A DNA stretch of 64,000 bases, from the NCBI RefSeq assembly GCF_030994125.1, contig NZ_CP099917.1, positions 868,001-932,000 of the forward strand, in the 5' to 3' direction. Source of the stretch: Pseudoalteromonas xiamenensis. Its GTDB lineage: Bacteria; Pseudomonadota; Gammaproteobacteria; Enterobacterales; Alteromonadaceae. The notes beneath the pieces were generated by a model. That model was not told the origin of the DNA. It saw only the letters and a program-made list of their open reading frames with translations, and made no database searches. The position numbers and the translations under genes are program-made. How positions within the stretch are numbered: the first letter of the stretch is position 1; every line of letters begins with the position of its first letter. Positions 18,325 to 29,082 of the stretch are shown here, piece after piece.

Positions 18325-18400
18325 AGGCTAACTTTTTTCTTTACACTTTAGCATAGCACCAGTTTGGTGCAAATAGATGCCAGATGAGAAAAGTTAGCCT
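18325..18400 (-). repeat. Nested inverted repeat covering the leader of the PlsC-like gene
   Basis: Outer arms AGGCTAACTTTT (18325-18336) and its exact complement (18389-18400) enclose an inner GCACCA-GTT-TGGTGC hairpin (18356-18370). One arm touches the ATG at 18324, so the transcript could fold with the initiation region in a stem. It may be a regulatory leader, or a small palindromic element. Confidence 0.55.
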
Positions 18401-18476
18401 CAATTTCGTGAAAGTTAATAAATAGAGCAAGAAACAAACTGTCCCGTCTACCTATTAATCATCGCGTACATTGTGA

Positions 18477-18881
18477 TTATTGACATTTAATTGTTGCGTA
18501 CAATTGATAACACTGGTTTTTGCTACCTGTGCTTGAAGAAGTCCACGCTTTACCGTACCAGTCGTATGTTGCATAGCTAGATTCGTCTTCACCGCAAAGA
18601 ATCGTGCTGCCCGAAACTTCTTGATTGTGACCACGTTCTTCACAGAATTGATTGCCGTTTGTTGGATTTACGAAGAACGAACGAAGGTTACCATTAACCC
18701 ATACTTTTGGACCATAGTAAGTGACAGCACCCGTCGCCAATGTGCCATTTTGTTCAACCATAGATAGTTCAGCACGCTCAAACGCAGCGCCTTCTGCATT
18801 TGATGCTTTTAGTGATAATGTTTCAGCTTGAACAGATAACGTCAATGTAGCTAATACTGCAAGTGCGATACTTGTTTTCAT
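18477..18881 (-). CDS. Small secreted cysteine-containing protein, unknown
   Basis: A 134-residue protein with a clear signal peptide (MKTSIALAVLATLTLSVQA, cut before ETL). The mature 115 residues contain four cysteines (FCEERG, ILCGED, QCYQLY and a penultimate KCQ), which would suit two disulphides. The C-terminal half is rich in Ser, Thr, Tyr and Trp. I recognise no family. It starts from an ATG with AAAGGAAC seven bases upstream and is monocistronic. Small, secreted and disulphide-bonded is all that can be supported. Confidence 0.75.
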   Translation of the reverse strand: MKTSIALAVLATLTLSVQAETLSLKASNAEGAAFERAELSMVEQNGTLATGAVTYYGPKVWVNGNLRSFFVNPTNGNQFCEERGHNQEVSGSTILCGEDESSYATYDWYGKAWTSSSTGSKNQCYQLYATIKCQ

Positions 18882-18988
18882 TTTTGTAGTTCCTTTGTTG
18901 ATAAAATAGAATGTATTGCAGTGCTATTAGGTCATTTCCAGATGATCGTTTTATATACTATTTATTTACTTTTTGTTAATGAGGTTTG

Positions 18989-19519
18989 ATGTTGGAAACA
19001 GGTAAGCGTCGATTGTTTTTTGGAATTGGCCTAGAAAGCCAAGCAGTTGAGCTAGTTTCGGCGTGGTTACTGCATAGCGTTAATACTTCACGCCCTTTCA
19101 CTGCCCCCTACAATTTGCATCTTACGCTTGCGTTTTATGGCATGGTTACTGATGACGATGCTCAAGCCTTAATTGAGTATGCAACTAAGCTGAACGTAAC
19201 TCCGTTTTCGTTATCCTTCGAAGAATCCGCTTACTGGCAACATTCCGGGATATTTTATTTGAAGCCAAACTCACCGCCAACTGCGTTATCCGCGCTTGCG
19301 GAGCCACTGCGCGATTACGGCGAAAAGTTGAATATTTACACCAATCCACATCCATTCTCTCCGCACATCACCTTATGCCGTGGGGCGAAAAAGCAACCTG
19401 AAGTGGTAAACCCCATTATGCCACTGGTCATTCCTGTTAATAGATTCTACCTTTATCATTCACACCGAAATGAAAATGGGCTCATTTATGAGCCCATTAA
19501 AACATTCTTACTGAGTTAG
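18989..19519 (+). CDS. thpR: RNA 2',3'-cyclic phosphodiesterase (ThpR/LigT family)
   Basis: A 176-residue 2H phosphoesterase. The two catalytic HxTx motifs are HLTLAF (about residue 40) and HITLCR (about 128). The protein opens with RRLFFGIGLE, typical of LigT/ThpR. The enzyme opens 2',3'-cyclic phosphates on RNA and can ligate some tRNA halves in vitro. The ATG at 18989 is preceded by GAGG; a TTG one codon earlier is also in frame. It is divergent from the small secreted protein gene. The next gene is convergent, 6 bases away. Confidence 0.9.
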   Translation: MLETGKRRLFFGIGLESQAVELVSAWLLHSVNTSRPFTAPYNLHLTLAFYGMVTDDDAQALIEYATKLNVTPFSLSFEESAYWQHSGIFYLKPNSPPTALSALAEPLRDYGEKLNIYTNPHPFSPHITLCRGAKKQPEVVNPIMPLVIPVNRFYLYHSHRNENGLIYEPIKTFLLS

Positions 19520-19525
19520 ATAGAT

Positions 19526-19948
19526 TTATTCAGGTAGATTCGCGAATTGTTCAAACACTTCTTTGCCTGTCATCGTTTTCGTCTCATTGGCAAAATCATA
19601 ATAGGTAGGCTTTTCATCAATAAAAATTTGATGATCGAACGTCAATTCTCCTTCCTCGGCGAAAAGCCCAGCGGGCAGAATGTAGTGGTTATTCGCCTTC
19701 AATCGATAGAAAAGATGAGTACCACAGGCTTTACAAAATCCACGCTCAGCCCATTCCGATGACGAAAAGACCGATACCGCGTCTGTCGGCGTCACAGTGA
19801 CTTGCCCTTGACTTTCCACTGCCAAAAATGGCCCACCACCCCATTTCCGACACATTGAGCAGTGACAAGCCCCAACATGGGGTTTTAATTCTGACGTCTC
19901 AACTGTCACGGCTTTACAAAGACATTGAACTCGCAACGGATTACTCAT
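19526..19948 (-). CDS. GFA/CENP-V domain zinc protein
   Basis: A 140-residue protein of the GFA family (named after glutathione-dependent formaldehyde-activating enzyme). The zinc-binding cysteines are CLCKAV near the N-terminus, GACHCSMCRKWGG (about 28-40), and GFCKACGTHLFYRL (about 70-84), in the order seen in the family. Most members are not formaldehyde enzymes, and the substrate is unknown. It is convergent with thpR, with only 6 bases between the stops. Confidence 0.9.
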   Translation of the reverse strand: MSNPLRVQCLCKAVTVETSELKPHVGACHCSMCRKWGGGPFLAVESQGQVTVTPTDAVSVFSSSEWAERGFCKACGTHLFYRLKANNHYILPAGLFAEEGELTFDHQIFIDEKPTYYDFANETKTMTGKEVFEQFANLPE

Positions 19949-20026
19949 CTACTTTCCTTAAAAAAATTACTTAAAAGACGACCAAAACGGTGAACACTCG
20001 TCATGTCTATCCGCTGCAACAGTCGA

Positions 20027-22144
20027 CTAGTATTTAAATTTACCTATTTGCTTATTAATATCTTTGGCAACTTGTGCAATAAGCTTACTTTGTGCAGCCG
20101 CATCCGACGCGGCTTGATTCAAGCTGTGAACAGCACCGCTAATGTTCGTCACGTTCTGATTTATATCTTCACTGACGACGCTTTGTTCTTCAGCCGCACT
20201 GGCAATTTGTGTCGCAGCATCACTAATTTGTGCCGCTGCAGCGATGGCTAAATCAAGTTTTGCTTTCGCATCTGCGGCGCTTTGCTTGCAATTTTCGACC
20301 ATTTCTTGGTTTTGATTCATCGCAGACACAGCCTGTTGAGTACACCCAGTGAGCTCGCTGATGATCCCTTGAATTTCAACGGTCGATGCCTGAGTACGAG
20401 ACGCTAAATTCCGCACTTCATCTGCAACTACCGCAAACCCACGGCCTTGTTCACCTGCGCGAGCAGCTTCGATAGCAGCATTTAACGCAAGTAGATTGGT
20501 TTGTTCGGAAATATTACGGATCACTTCCACAATGCTGTTGATACTCGTGCTCGACTTTTCTAGCTGTACCATCAACTCACACGCTTCAATCATACTTGTG
20601 CTTAAGGTTGTGACTACCTGCTCAGTTTGAGCAACGGAGACATCACCTTCTTTTACCGAGAGCGTCGCTTCATTCGCTAAATCGGCAGTTCTTGACGCCT
20701 GCCCGGCCACTTCAGAGGCCGTCGCCGACATTTCCGTCACAGCAGTCACTACTTGCTCAATCGCCTGTTGTTGGAGACTAATTTCATGGTTTGTGCGTGT
20801 TGATATTTCCGCACTAACATCCGACGACTGACGAAGAGAGCTTACGAGTGTGGCTGTATCACCAACAATTCGATGGGTTTTATCTAAAAAGAGGTTTAGC
20901 GCGGACGCAAGTTGTCCTATCTCATCTTTACGATTGATCTCTACGCGACTGGTTAAATCACCGTCCGACGTGGCTAATTCCTCTACCTTGTCGGTCAATA
21001 GTTGCAACGGCCTTGCTATCTGTCCAGCAACTACATACAAAATTGAGACACCCGCAGCTGCAATTACCGCGGCGAGTATAAGTTGTAATGCCGTGCTTTG
21101 GTTGAACTCTTGTTCAAGTGCTGTTTGCATGGCGACAACTTCTGCTAACACGACTCGTTTTGGCACTCGGTACTCAAGCAGCCAAGGTGTTTTAAATGCA
21201 TCAAACTTTATTGGCACGGTGACGACGTAATCTTCCCCCATTTCGACGAATCTTGGTGTTGCAGCTTCAATAAGCGGCTCTACCGACTGCCATTTTGCGT
21301 CATCAAGCATGCTGCCAACCACGTTGGGATTTTCTGTATCCGCAACCCAATAACCTTTGTTTGAAACAAGCTTTAGTGCACCTTGTCCTGCAAACAATTC
21401 CACATCTAAATCTTCCAGTAATTTCTGCAAAAACGCCATGGAAATATCAACACCTGTTAATCCCTTAAATTCGTTGTTGATATAAATCGGATGAACAATT
21501 GACGTCATTAAGGTTGGCACGCCTTGCACATCCCAAACAGCCGGATCGGTAATACAGCTCGACTTTTTATCTCGTGGACACAGATACCATTCATTTAAAC
21601 GTAAACCTCGGCTATTGCGGCTTTCGTTATACACGTCATCTGCCGTTACAGGTTGGATATCCAAATTTCCGCCACTGCCGCGCGTCCAATAGGGTCCGAA
21701 CTGTCCTGTTTCCGTTGAGTGATTTGAGTTATTGGCAAATTCCGCGTCTCGTCCATCAACCGCATTTGGCTCCCAAACAATGTAAGCACCAAGCAGCGAT
21801 TTATGTGACAGCATCGCTTCTTTCACAAACTGACTGTATTGCTCTCGGCTTAATGGCATACGGGTTTTGATTGCAGCAGATGTCGTTTCACTAAGTCCCC
21901 TTGCAACCCCGAGGCTTTCCGTAACAAGCACTTCAACTTGGTCGGCTTGTTGTAACAGTTGAGCCTTCAGCGATTCATCAACCTGTTTTATAAATAACTT
22001 TTCGTTCGCTTGGTTGTGATTCGAAAATAGCGCGGAGGAACTCATCACCCCATAGGCAATCGTCGCTAGAACCGCTAAAACTAAACAACTTGCGGCTACG
22101 ACGGCTATTTGTACTCGCATAGTAGTAAATTGAAATTGAAGCAT
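20027..22144 (-). CDS. Methyl-accepting chemotaxis protein, dCache sensor
   Basis: A 705-residue transmembrane chemoreceptor. Helix one is at about 10-33. The periplasmic part (about 40-340) is a double-Cache domain with [18 protein letters not shown] and [14 protein letters not shown]. Helix two is at about 350-372 and is followed by HAMP (about 375-430). The signalling domain carries the invariant hairpin tip [20 protein letters not shown]. dCache receptors of this type often bind amino acids or small carboxylates, but the ligand cannot be read here. The C-terminus ends in FKY, without the CheR/CheB tether pentapeptide. It is a stand-alone gene. Confidence 0.95.
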   Translation of the reverse strand: MLQFQFTTMRVQIAVVAASCLVLAVLATIAYGVMSSSALFSNHNQANEKLFIKQVDESLKAQLLQQADQVEVLVTESLGVARGLSETTSAAIKTRMPLSREQYSQFVKEAMLSHKSLLGAYIVWEPNAVDGRDAEFANNSNHSTETGQFGPYWTRGSGGNLDIQPVTADDVYNESRNSRGLRLNEWYLCPRDKKSSCITDPAVWDVQGVPTLMTSIVHPIYINNEFKGLTGVDISMAFLQKLLEDLDVELFAGQGALKLVSNKGYWVADTENPNVVGSMLDDAKWQSVEPLIEAATPRFVEMGEDYVVTVPIKFDAFKTPWLLEYRVPKRVVLAEVVAMQTALEQEFNQSTALQLILAAVIAAAGVSILYVVAGQIARPLQLLTDKVEELATSDGDLTSRVEINRKDEIGQLASALNLFLDKTHRIVGDTATLVSSLRQSSDVSAEISTRTNHEISLQQQAIEQVVTAVTEMSATASEVAGQASRTADLANEATLSVKEGDVSVAQTEQVVTTLSTSMIEACELMVQLEKSSTSINSIVEVIRNISEQTNLLALNAAIEAARAGEQGRGFAVVADEVRNLASRTQASTVEIQGIISELTGCTQQAVSAMNQNQEMVENCKQSAADAKAKLDLAIAAAAQISDAATQIASAAEEQSVVSEDINQNVTNISGAVHSLNQAASDAAAQSKLIAQVAKDINKQIGKFKY

Positions 22145-22509
22145 TTCTTGCTCCCTTTTACGTCTAATTATTTAATTCAATTTTGTGGTCAAGTTTGGCT
22201 GTACATCGTGTACTAGCCAACTCCATTCACATAAAAGCTATCTTGCGCCATTATTTCCTTTAATCGTATCGCGTTGCTGAACTCCAGCAGATTAAGACAT
22301 TGTTTTTCTAACACCCTTGTTCAGTGAAAGATACCGACTCTTCAACGTTGAAACTCAACAAAATCACACTTATACGTCATCAAACTTACCAGGTAAGTTC
22401 GATAAACTTGAGTATGGTAGAGGACAAATATTTGGCAAGTTGGAATATTTCCGATTACCTTTAAGTTGTCATCATCCTCTATATCTGAATAAAAATGGGA
22501 GAATACGAC
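22145..22509. promoter_or_regulatory. Divergent intergenic region with a 17-bp palindrome
   Basis: This 365-base gap separates the dCache receptor from the Gcw_chp gene. The only strong element I see is AACTTACC-A-GGTAAGTT at 22383-22399, a perfect 8-bp inverted repeat with a one-base centre, 110 bases upstream of the Gcw_chp start. It looks like a regulator's operator. No small gene is supported. Confidence 0.4.
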
Positions 22510-23205
22510 ATGACTCGTCCTCGTCAGCTCACCAAAAGTGCAATCGTCTTTGCTTGCCTACTCACTCCGCTTAGCGCTCATGCAAACTTGTCCGCAACTG
22601 TCACGTTGGTGAACAACTACCTATTTAACGGCGTATCACAAACCGACAAAAAACCAGCGCTGCAACCTAACTTAAATTATGATTTTGGTAATGGCGTCTA
22701 TGCAGGTCTTTGGTCATCTAATGTCGATTATGGCAGTGGAATATGGCTAGAATTTGACGGTTATGTCGGTTATTACACTGAATTGGATAATGGGATAACC
22801 GTTGATACAGCAATAAATCAATATACTTACCACGGCGATGACACGGCCAGCGATTTGAACTTTCAAGAAGTGTACGCGAAGTTTAGCTACCAAAACTCAC
22901 AATTAAACTTCTGGTATGCGTGGGACTATTTTGGATTTGGTGGGGGACACTACATCATTCAAGCTGCTCATACTTTTCCAATTAATGACCAGTGGAATGT
23001 ATTTGCGGCGGTTGATAGATCAACTAGCACAAACCTAGACGCCTGGAACTGGGAAGGAAAACGAGCATTCACGCATGGCCAAGTCATGGCTCGCACCAGT
23101 TACAATGGATTTGATATCGGTTTAGGGGTTCACACAACAACATTAAAAGAACGCTGGGGTGACACGGCAATTCTTCTTTCTATCAGCAAAGCATTCACGT
23201 TCTAA
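22510..23205 (+). CDS. Gcw_chp/TIGR02001 family outer-membrane protein
   Basis: A 231-residue exported protein with a signal peptide (cut after SAHA, about residue 21). The mature part begins NLSATVTLVNNYLFNGVSQTDKKPALQPN and runs as repeating barrel strands, the TIGR02001/PF09694 family of unknown function. It ends in ISKAFTF, a terminal Phe suited to BAM insertion. The ATG at 22510 is chosen because GGGAGA (22497-22502) is well placed for it; an ATG at 22495 would sit on that site. It is monocistronic, with a terminator after it. A porin-like or adhesin role has been suggested for relatives but is unproven. Confidence 0.87.
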   Translation: MTRPRQLTKSAIVFACLLTPLSAHANLSATVTLVNNYLFNGVSQTDKKPALQPNLNYDFGNGVYAGLWSSNVDYGSGIWLEFDGYVGYYTELDNGITVDTAINQYTYHGDDTASDLNFQEVYAKFSYQNSQLNFWYAWDYFGFGGGHYIIQAAHTFPINDQWNVFAAVDRSTSTNLDAWNWEGKRAFTHGQVMARTSYNGFDIGLGVHTTTLKERWGDTAILLSISKAFTF

Positions 23206-23214
23206 TTATACCGA

Positions 23215-23260
23215 AATCAGAGACAGCCTTCTTATAAACACCAAGGACTTGTCTCTGATT
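23215..23260. terminator. Hairpin terminator between convergent genes
   Basis: An 11-bp perfect stem AATCAGAGACA/TGTCTCTGATT (23215-23225 with 23250-23260) with a structured loop sits between the Gcw_chp gene and the next chemoreceptor. Confidence 0.65.
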
Positions 23261-23307
23261 CATCATTTTCAGAAAACAGCGAAGCCTCTAAACAACAGCC
23301 TTATCCA

Positions 23308-25263
23308 TTAACGTAATTTGAATTGCGCCACGATACCTTCAAGCTCTTGAGACAACTGAAGCAACTTCTCGGCTTCTTGTTTAGCACGTTCTGCCCCTTT
23401 AGCCGTGCCAATCGCCCCGTCACTTATCAATTTCACACTTTGCGTTAATTGTGCCGTCACCACACTCTGCTCTTCAGATGCACTGGCAATTTGCACGTTC
23501 ATATCGCGCATCGTCCCAACCGCACTCGAAATTGTTCCTAGAGCTTCTTCCGCAGAGTTCATTTTTTGCGACGTTGTTGTGACAAAGTTAACGTTTCGCC
23601 CCATCGCATCCACAGCCTTTTTTGCCTCGTTCTGTAAATTTGAAATCATGCCATGGATCTCTTCAGTACTGTTTTGAGTCCGACTTGCGAGGCTTCTCAC
23701 TTCGTCAGCAACAACCGCAAAGCCCCTTCCTTGCTCTCCAGCTCGCGCAGCCTCAATCGCGGCATTGAGTGCAAGTAAGTTTGTTTGGTCTGCGATTGCA
23801 CGAATAACATCTAAAATGGAGCCAACTGACTCTGTTTCTTGAGCCAATTTCGAAATGGTATCGCTTACCTGAGAAATACTTTCAACTAACTCATCCATGG
23901 ACGCTTTTGTGTCATGTACTGCGTTAAAACCACTTTCTGTTGCTGCGTCAGCATGAGAAGCAGCCTCTGAGGCCATTTGCGCGTTACGTGTAATTTCCGC
24001 AACGGTTGTGCTCATTTCATCCATCGCGGTTGATGTTTGCGTAAGCTGGTCCATTTGATCTTCCGCATTACGCTTAGAATCATCCGTAATTTTGCTGACT
24101 TGTTCCGATGTCCCACATAGCGACCGAGCACTGCTAAAAATATTTGTGATCATGTCTCTCAATGACTCGTTCATCAGAGCCATTGAATTATAGATGTTTG
24201 CCTGACTTCCATCCGAATGCAAAGCTTCCCTCAAATCTCCCTTTGCAATTCTTTGCGCAATCTTGGCTATGTCTCTCGGCTCTCCGCCAATTGGCGCTTT
24301 AATTACTTTGGTATTAAACCAACTAAACAACATACCTAAGCCAACAACAACAACAGCTATCACTTCTATCCAAAAGACCGATGATTCACTTTGAGCTTGG
24401 ATTTTTGGGCCTAAGATGTCTTGTTGTTGCTTCAATTCCAATTTAATGGCTTCGATCTCGGAGGCAATACGAGGGCCTATTGTATTGAGTTTATTATTAA
24501 TAAGTTGATTACGGGAAAGAATCGTTTCTTGAACTTTTGCCAAAGCACTTAGATAGGTTTCTACCTCTACGGTTAAATTTTGTAGCACAGCCTGCTCGTC
24601 CTCGGTATCCGCTAAAACCCGAACTCGAGCAACTTCTTCTCGTACATTTTCGAACGCACGCTTCGCAACACCGAAATCTTCTGCAGAATTGGTTCCCAAA
24701 AACTTCATAGCAAACAAGCGGCCATTGAGTAAGTCACCTTGCAGCAAGGTCACTTCATGCAGAAATTGAATGCTCTCTCGTTTTTGAGATTCTTCCTCTA
24801 ATTTCTGAACTTCTTTATACATATTTGAACCGACAACATTCATCTGTTCATTAACCAGTTTGTCACGCGTGTTGAACAACTCGACGATTTGATAAAACGC
24901 CTTTTCATACTCTTTTACTTCAACAGAAGACTGTTCAATTCTCGAGATTAGACCCTTATCGTCGAACTTGCTTTCCAACGCGTTGAGCTCATCTTCCAAC
25001 AATTTGGTTCGTTGATTGAATTCGGTAATTAACGTAGGCGACTGTTCTTTTAAATACTTAACTGCGGATATTCTCACATTCAATAAATTCCCTTGAATGT
25101 GTGACAAAGCATTGGAGCTTCTGGCAATTTTTCGGTACTCGATAAAGCCATCATGTCCACTTGTCAATGATACGTAAGAAAAGGCAGCCAGAAATAGGAT
25201 CAGGACTATCATTGAGCCAAATGAAACCGCGAGCAACTGGTGGAGTGGCAGCTTCTTTAACAT
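23308..25263 (-). CDS. Methyl-accepting chemotaxis protein with helical bimodular (HBM-like) sensor
   Basis: A 651-residue chemoreceptor. Helix one (about 10-32) is followed by an all-helical periplasmic domain (about 35-290) of two similar halves: the segment [17 protein letters not shown] is echoed by [17 protein letters not shown] about 140 residues later. This duplication is the mark of HBM sensors such as McpS, which bind organic acids. Helix two is at about 295-318, then HAMP-like and MA signalling domains with [21 protein letters not shown]. It is read convergently with the Gcw_chp gene and divergently from the next chemoreceptor, 236 bases away. Confidence 0.93.
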   Translation of the reverse strand: MLKKLPLHQLLAVSFGSMIVLILFLAAFSYVSLTSGHDGFIEYRKIARSSNALSHIQGNLLNVRISAVKYLKEQSPTLITEFNQRTKLLEDELNALESKFDDKGLISRIEQSSVEVKEYEKAFYQIVELFNTRDKLVNEQMNVVGSNMYKEVQKLEEESQKRESIQFLHEVTLLQGDLLNGRLFAMKFLGTNSAEDFGVAKRAFENVREEVARVRVLADTEDEQAVLQNLTVEVETYLSALAKVQETILSRNQLINNKLNTIGPRIASEIEAIKLELKQQQDILGPKIQAQSESSVFWIEVIAVVVVGLGMLFSWFNTKVIKAPIGGEPRDIAKIAQRIAKGDLREALHSDGSQANIYNSMALMNESLRDMITNIFSSARSLCGTSEQVSKITDDSKRNAEDQMDQLTQTSTAMDEMSTTVAEITRNAQMASEAASHADAATESGFNAVHDTKASMDELVESISQVSDTISKLAQETESVGSILDVIRAIADQTNLLALNAAIEAARAGEQGRGFAVVADEVRSLASRTQNSTEEIHGMISNLQNEAKKAVDAMGRNVNFVTTTSQKMNSAEEALGTISSAVGTMRDMNVQIASASEEQSVVTAQLTQSVKLISDGAIGTAKGAERAKQEAEKLLQLSQELEGIVAQFKLR

Positions 25264-25499
25264 GCTTAGATTTCCCTAACACAATCAAAACGAGGTTAAA
25301 CAAAGGTATGAGTTAAAATCCTCAATCCGTCAATGTACTGAATTCTTAAAACTAACGGTTCAGGCGAAAAGACAAAATTTCCCAACTAGAAATCAACTCG
25401 CTGTTTAATTTCAATTTTGTTTTTTTGAATATTTACGAAAACATTACTAGATTTAGTGAATACTCACTTGAATAGATTGTGAATCAAGGAAGCCGATTC

Positions 25500-27467
25500 A
25501 TGCTAAGCAATATCTCTTTTAAGCATGCGCTGTACTTTTTATCGTTCGTCTTCGTGACAGGCATATGTATTGTTTCATCTAGTTTAATCTATTCAGATTA
25601 CGAACACTTAGCTAGTTTAGAGAAAGACCGTCAACGTGTCGAAGTCGCATTACTGGCGGACAATGTTGCGCATCAATTTGCAGTGGAACGCGGCTTATCC
25701 GCAGGCTATGTGGGCAGTGGAAACCCTGCCACCTTAGCAAAATTAGACGAACAGCGGCGCATTGCGGATGGCAGTTTAACCAAATTAAAAACGCTCAGTA
25801 ATGATGTGCTGTCCTCATTTCAGTCTCTTACTGACGCTATAGAGACTCAAGCTCAGCACAAAAGTAACATTCGCCATGGCGTTGACAGCCGAAAAGCGCC
25901 CACCGCTTTTTTGTTTTACTCAGACTTAAATGCTAAGGCACTCGCTTTAATGGTGGAAAGCATCGTAAGTCTTGAACACGATGAGTTACGTCAAGATTTG
26001 TTAGGTCTCTATTATCTTGCCAAAACGAAAGAACATTTGGGGCAACTACGAGGAAAGGCCAATGGGATACTGGCGTCTAAACATCTCGCTAAAGCCAGTC
26101 AATCAGAGTTAATTCTCTACTATGAGTTTTTCACTCGTTACAGCAAACTTGCCGTCAACAAACCCAAGTTTGCTGACAACGTTAAGACTATACTCAATAG
26201 TCAAAAAGCACAGTTCGTTGATGATATTTTAGCCGAGCTAAGTCAAGCCCCTGAGGGTATGCTCGCCGCAAGCCTACCCACACCAAGTGAGTGGTTTGGG
26301 ACGTCGACTGAGGTCATTGGTCAGCTAAAGGCGTTGATTGAAAATCACAAACTCAAACTGATCGAAAGTTTAAGACAGGAAATAGAGAGTGGCCAAACAA
26401 AGCTTTGGGTCGAATCAACTTTAATCATCGGGTTAAGCTTATTTGTTGTCCTTTTCACACTACGCGTTATCAGAGGACTTACGTCCAAACTCGCCACTAT
26501 CCAACGCACTTTAGAGACCGTGACACAAAATGGGGACCTCACAGTTAGGATTAACGACCAGAGCACGGATGAACTTGCGTTAATTAGTCAATCCGTCGAC
26601 CGAGTGCTTGCCTCTCAAGGAAAACTGGTAAAGCAGCTTAAAGACAATATCGAAGAAGTCTCGAATAAAGTCGCAACGGTTGGTCACGTCATTACCTCCG
26701 TAAACGATGAAATGACCGCCGCTAATGTCAGTCTGCAATCCATTGTGACCGCATCAAATCAAGTTGCGCAAAGTACAGATGACATCCAATCCAGTATGCA
26801 CCATACACTTTCAAGCATCGAAACACTTGCGTTAAACGCCACAACGACTCAAACCATCACGCATGATTCCAAATCCTCGATTGATTCTCTGCGTGCGATG
26901 AATGAGAAAGCGTTTGAAAGCGCCGAACACCTAAACAATAAAAGCCAATCGATTGTCAGCATTTTGGATAGCATCAACAGTATTGCAGAGCAAACCAATC
27001 TTTTGGCCTTAAATGCAGCGATAGAAGCCGCAAGAGCCGGTGAAAGCGGCCGAGGTTTTGCTGTTGTGGCGGACGAAGTAAGGCAACTCGCTATCCGTTC
27101 TAAGGATGCAACGGGCGAGATTGGTGTTGTACTTGAATCGATAAAGCTTGAAGCCGCTTCCCTCCAAGATGTGATGAAGCAAATCCATGAAGCCAGCACG
27201 CATACGGTGACAAACAGCGACAAGGCGCTTGACCACATCAAAGGCGTTTCAACTCAAGTCAGCCATATCAAAGGACAACTGGATTCAATTAATAGTGCCA
27301 GTGACCAACAAAGCCTTGCCGCAAATCATGTTAGTGACCAGGTAAGCGAAATAGGCCGAGAAACAAATGCCGTCATTAAAAACATGCATGATTTAGTGGA
27401 TGAACTAAAACTACTTGAGAAAAACAATCGAGTATTATTGAACAACGTTGCTCACTTTATACTTTAA
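25500..27467 (+). CDS. Methyl-accepting chemotaxis protein with NIT sensor
   Basis: A 655-residue chemoreceptor. After helix one (about 8-30) comes an all-helical NIT domain (about 45-290), known in some proteins as a nitrate/nitrite sensor, with [12 protein letters not shown] and [15 protein letters not shown]. Helix two (about 305-325), HAMP and the MA domain ([20 protein letters not shown]) follow. The start is the ATG at 25500 with AAGGA nine bases upstream, not the GTG at 25479. Nitrate sensing is a family inference and is not shown by sequence. Confidence 0.93.
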   Translation: MLSNISFKHALYFLSFVFVTGICIVSSSLIYSDYEHLASLEKDRQRVEVALLADNVAHQFAVERGLSAGYVGSGNPATLAKLDEQRRIADGSLTKLKTLSNDVLSSFQSLTDAIETQAQHKSNIRHGVDSRKAPTAFLFYSDLNAKALALMVESIVSLEHDELRQDLLGLYYLAKTKEHLGQLRGKANGILASKHLAKASQSELILYYEFFTRYSKLAVNKPKFADNVKTILNSQKAQFVDDILAELSQAPEGMLAASLPTPSEWFGTSTEVIGQLKALIENHKLKLIESLRQEIESGQTKLWVESTLIIGLSLFVVLFTLRVIRGLTSKLATIQRTLETVTQNGDLTVRINDQSTDELALISQSVDRVLASQGKLVKQLKDNIEEVSNKVATVGHVITSVNDEMTAANVSLQSIVTASNQVAQSTDDIQSSMHHTLSSIETLALNATTTQTITHDSKSSIDSLRAMNEKAFESAEHLNNKSQSIVSILDSINSIAEQTNLLALNAAIEAARAGESGRGFAVVADEVRQLAIRSKDATGEIGVVLESIKLEAASLQDVMKQIHEASTHTVTNSDKALDHIKGVSTQVSHIKGQLDSINSASDQQSLAANHVSDQVSEIGRETNAVIKNMHDLVDELKLLEKNNRVLLNNVAHFIL

Positions 27468-28037
27468 GCCAGCCATTGAATTGGAATGGCTTATCAAGGC
27501 AAGTGAAAAATCCGAAATAATTTTGGATACGAAATTGATGTACACCTATTCATTTCATTCTCAAGTTAAACCATACCTAAAATTGGCTTTAATATGTAGA
27601 ACTTAAATAACAACTTAAGCACCTATTATTTAAATACGACATTCCTGACAACCCAATACCATACACCTCGAAAACTAAGGAAATAAACACAACTAGCAAA
27701 CAAGGAGAGTCCTATTAACTCTTGAGAAAAATAAATTTCATTAATCTATTCAACTATTCGCTTCACCAGCAATTTTGCAACTTAAAATAAAACCTTAATA
27801 TTAAATTTTTAAAAACAATAAGATAAAGCAATAATTTCGATTCACAAAAAAACAACAAAACAACACCAACCCGACCAAAAAAAACCACCAAGCGTACACA
27901 TCACCATTGCATATAATTAAATTAAAAACACAAAGTCACAATAATTTAAATTGATTTAACTTAGCTATTTATGTAAATTCCAATCGCTTTTCAAAGCAAT
28001 TGAATAATGGAAATAAAACCAAAACAAGGAATTATTT
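27468..28037. other. AT-rich intergenic stretch, no gene seen
   Basis: About 570 bases, strikingly A-rich on the plus strand (runs such as ACAAAAAAACAACAAAACAA), with no open frame of coding character on either strand. A weak hairpin (AGCCATT/AATGGCT, 27471-27491) follows the chemoreceptor gene. The promoter of the next gene is probably within the last 100 bases, but no clear -35/-10 pair stands out. Confidence 0.6.
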
Positions 28038-29015
28038 GTGAAAAATAAAATCTCTCTTATCGCGCTGTTAGCGAGTTCATTTAATCTTTATGCAAACAAT
28101 GAGGCAACACTAATGCAAAACGTAAGTGATGCTTGTGGTGGCATAAAGAAGCCTGATTGGTCAGCAAACATGCGTTCTGCTGCCGACTCAGCAATAAAAG
28201 AACAGCTTTCAAGAATTGAAACCTACCAAACAGCAAAGGAAGAACTTAGCAAGATTTCTCCTAATTATATGCAAAGTTCGGCGTCTGTTGTTTTCGAATA
28301 CAAAAATGGCGTACCTTTCAAGACTATTATTCCAGATTGCGACCAAAGAGTTTCATCTTTACAAAATGGATTAAAGTTACGTGACACGCAAATTGCAGCT
28401 AAACTGCAAAAAATTAAGCAAGATGAAGCTGACAGAATAGAAAAAGAACGACTGAAAGAACAAGCTCTAACAGAACAAGCTGAAAAACTAGCTGCTCAAA
28501 AACAAGAAATTGCTGAAAATGCAGGCTATTCAAATTTCTTGGGATCCTTTGAGGAAGTTAGAGTGAAGCTTCTTGATGGCATGTCCATGTCCGACTTTTC
28601 AGAGTATTTAGTGATCCCTGAAGATGGCGACCGATACCGCCTAGTGAACGTTACAGGCGACTACGCAATTTACGTAGGTTCTGATTGGGGTTCAGCTACA
28701 CAAAGAAAGATTGCCCTGCTAAAGGAACCAAACGGTTTCTATGAAAGAAATGGTACATTGCCTAATAAAAACTTTATTTTAGTTGATACGCAGGAATTCA
28801 GTAATATCTTCACTGGGAATCAACAGATACCCGTATTTATTCAATCTGATGGTGCTTATGTATCATCTTTAGGTGATTCAGGTAGCTCTGGTGGTTTTTG
28901 GGGTTGGATTTTCTTGTTCGCTCTTGCAGGAGTAGCATTTAAATTTAAAGATCAAATAATTGCAAAAGCAAATGAACTAAAACCTCTTGCTGAAAATCTA
29001 AAAAAGAACCAATAA
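28038..29015 (+). CDS. Orphan exported coiled-coil protein with C-terminal membrane helix
   Basis: A 325-residue protein with a GTG start and AAGGA seven bases upstream. It has a signal peptide (about 1-19, cut after LYA), a helical region, and a charged coiled coil rich in Lys, Glu and Gln (about 112-165, including RIEKERLKEQALTEQAEKL). A compact beta-like domain follows (about 175-280), then a Gly/Ser linker and one membrane helix (about 289-305) with a basic tail. The topology would be periplasmic with a C-terminal anchor. I know no family for it. Its codons are more A/T-rich than the neighbours' and it lies in an AT-rich stretch, so recent acquisition is plausible. Confidence 0.75.
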   Translation: MKNKISLIALLASSFNLYANNEATLMQNVSDACGGIKKPDWSANMRSAADSAIKEQLSRIETYQTAKEELSKISPNYMQSSASVVFEYKNGVPFKTIIPDCDQRVSSLQNGLKLRDTQIAAKLQKIKQDEADRIEKERLKEQALTEQAEKLAAQKQEIAENAGYSNFLGSFEEVRVKLLDGMSMSDFSEYLVIPEDGDRYRLVNVTGDYAIYVGSDWGSATQRKIALLKEPNGFYERNGTLPNKNFILVDTQEFSNIFTGNQQIPVFIQSDGAYVSSLGDSGSSGGFWGWIFLFALAGVAFKFKDQIIAKANELKPLAENLKKNQ

Positions 29016-29031
29016 AATATTTCTTTACTGT

Positions 29032-29062
29032 AAAGGGCCGTAACAAAATGATTACGCCCTTT
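29032..29062. terminator. Hairpin terminator between convergent genes
   Basis: AAAGGGC and GCCCTTT arms with an inner GTAA/TTAC pairing and one bulge. It is flanked by A/T on both sides and serves the orphan gene and the rhodanese gene. Confidence 0.7.
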
Positions 29063-29082
29063 AAAATTAAGATAAAGTAAAT

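Noticed and set aside
22317..22574. Open frame of 85 codons ahead of the Gcw_chp gene
   Set aside because: Overlaps the true start and signal peptide region, no coding character and no ribosome-binding site.
27840..27900. A/C-rich run as a repeat or CRISPR-like array
   Set aside because: It is low-complexity sequence without periodic repeats and spacers.
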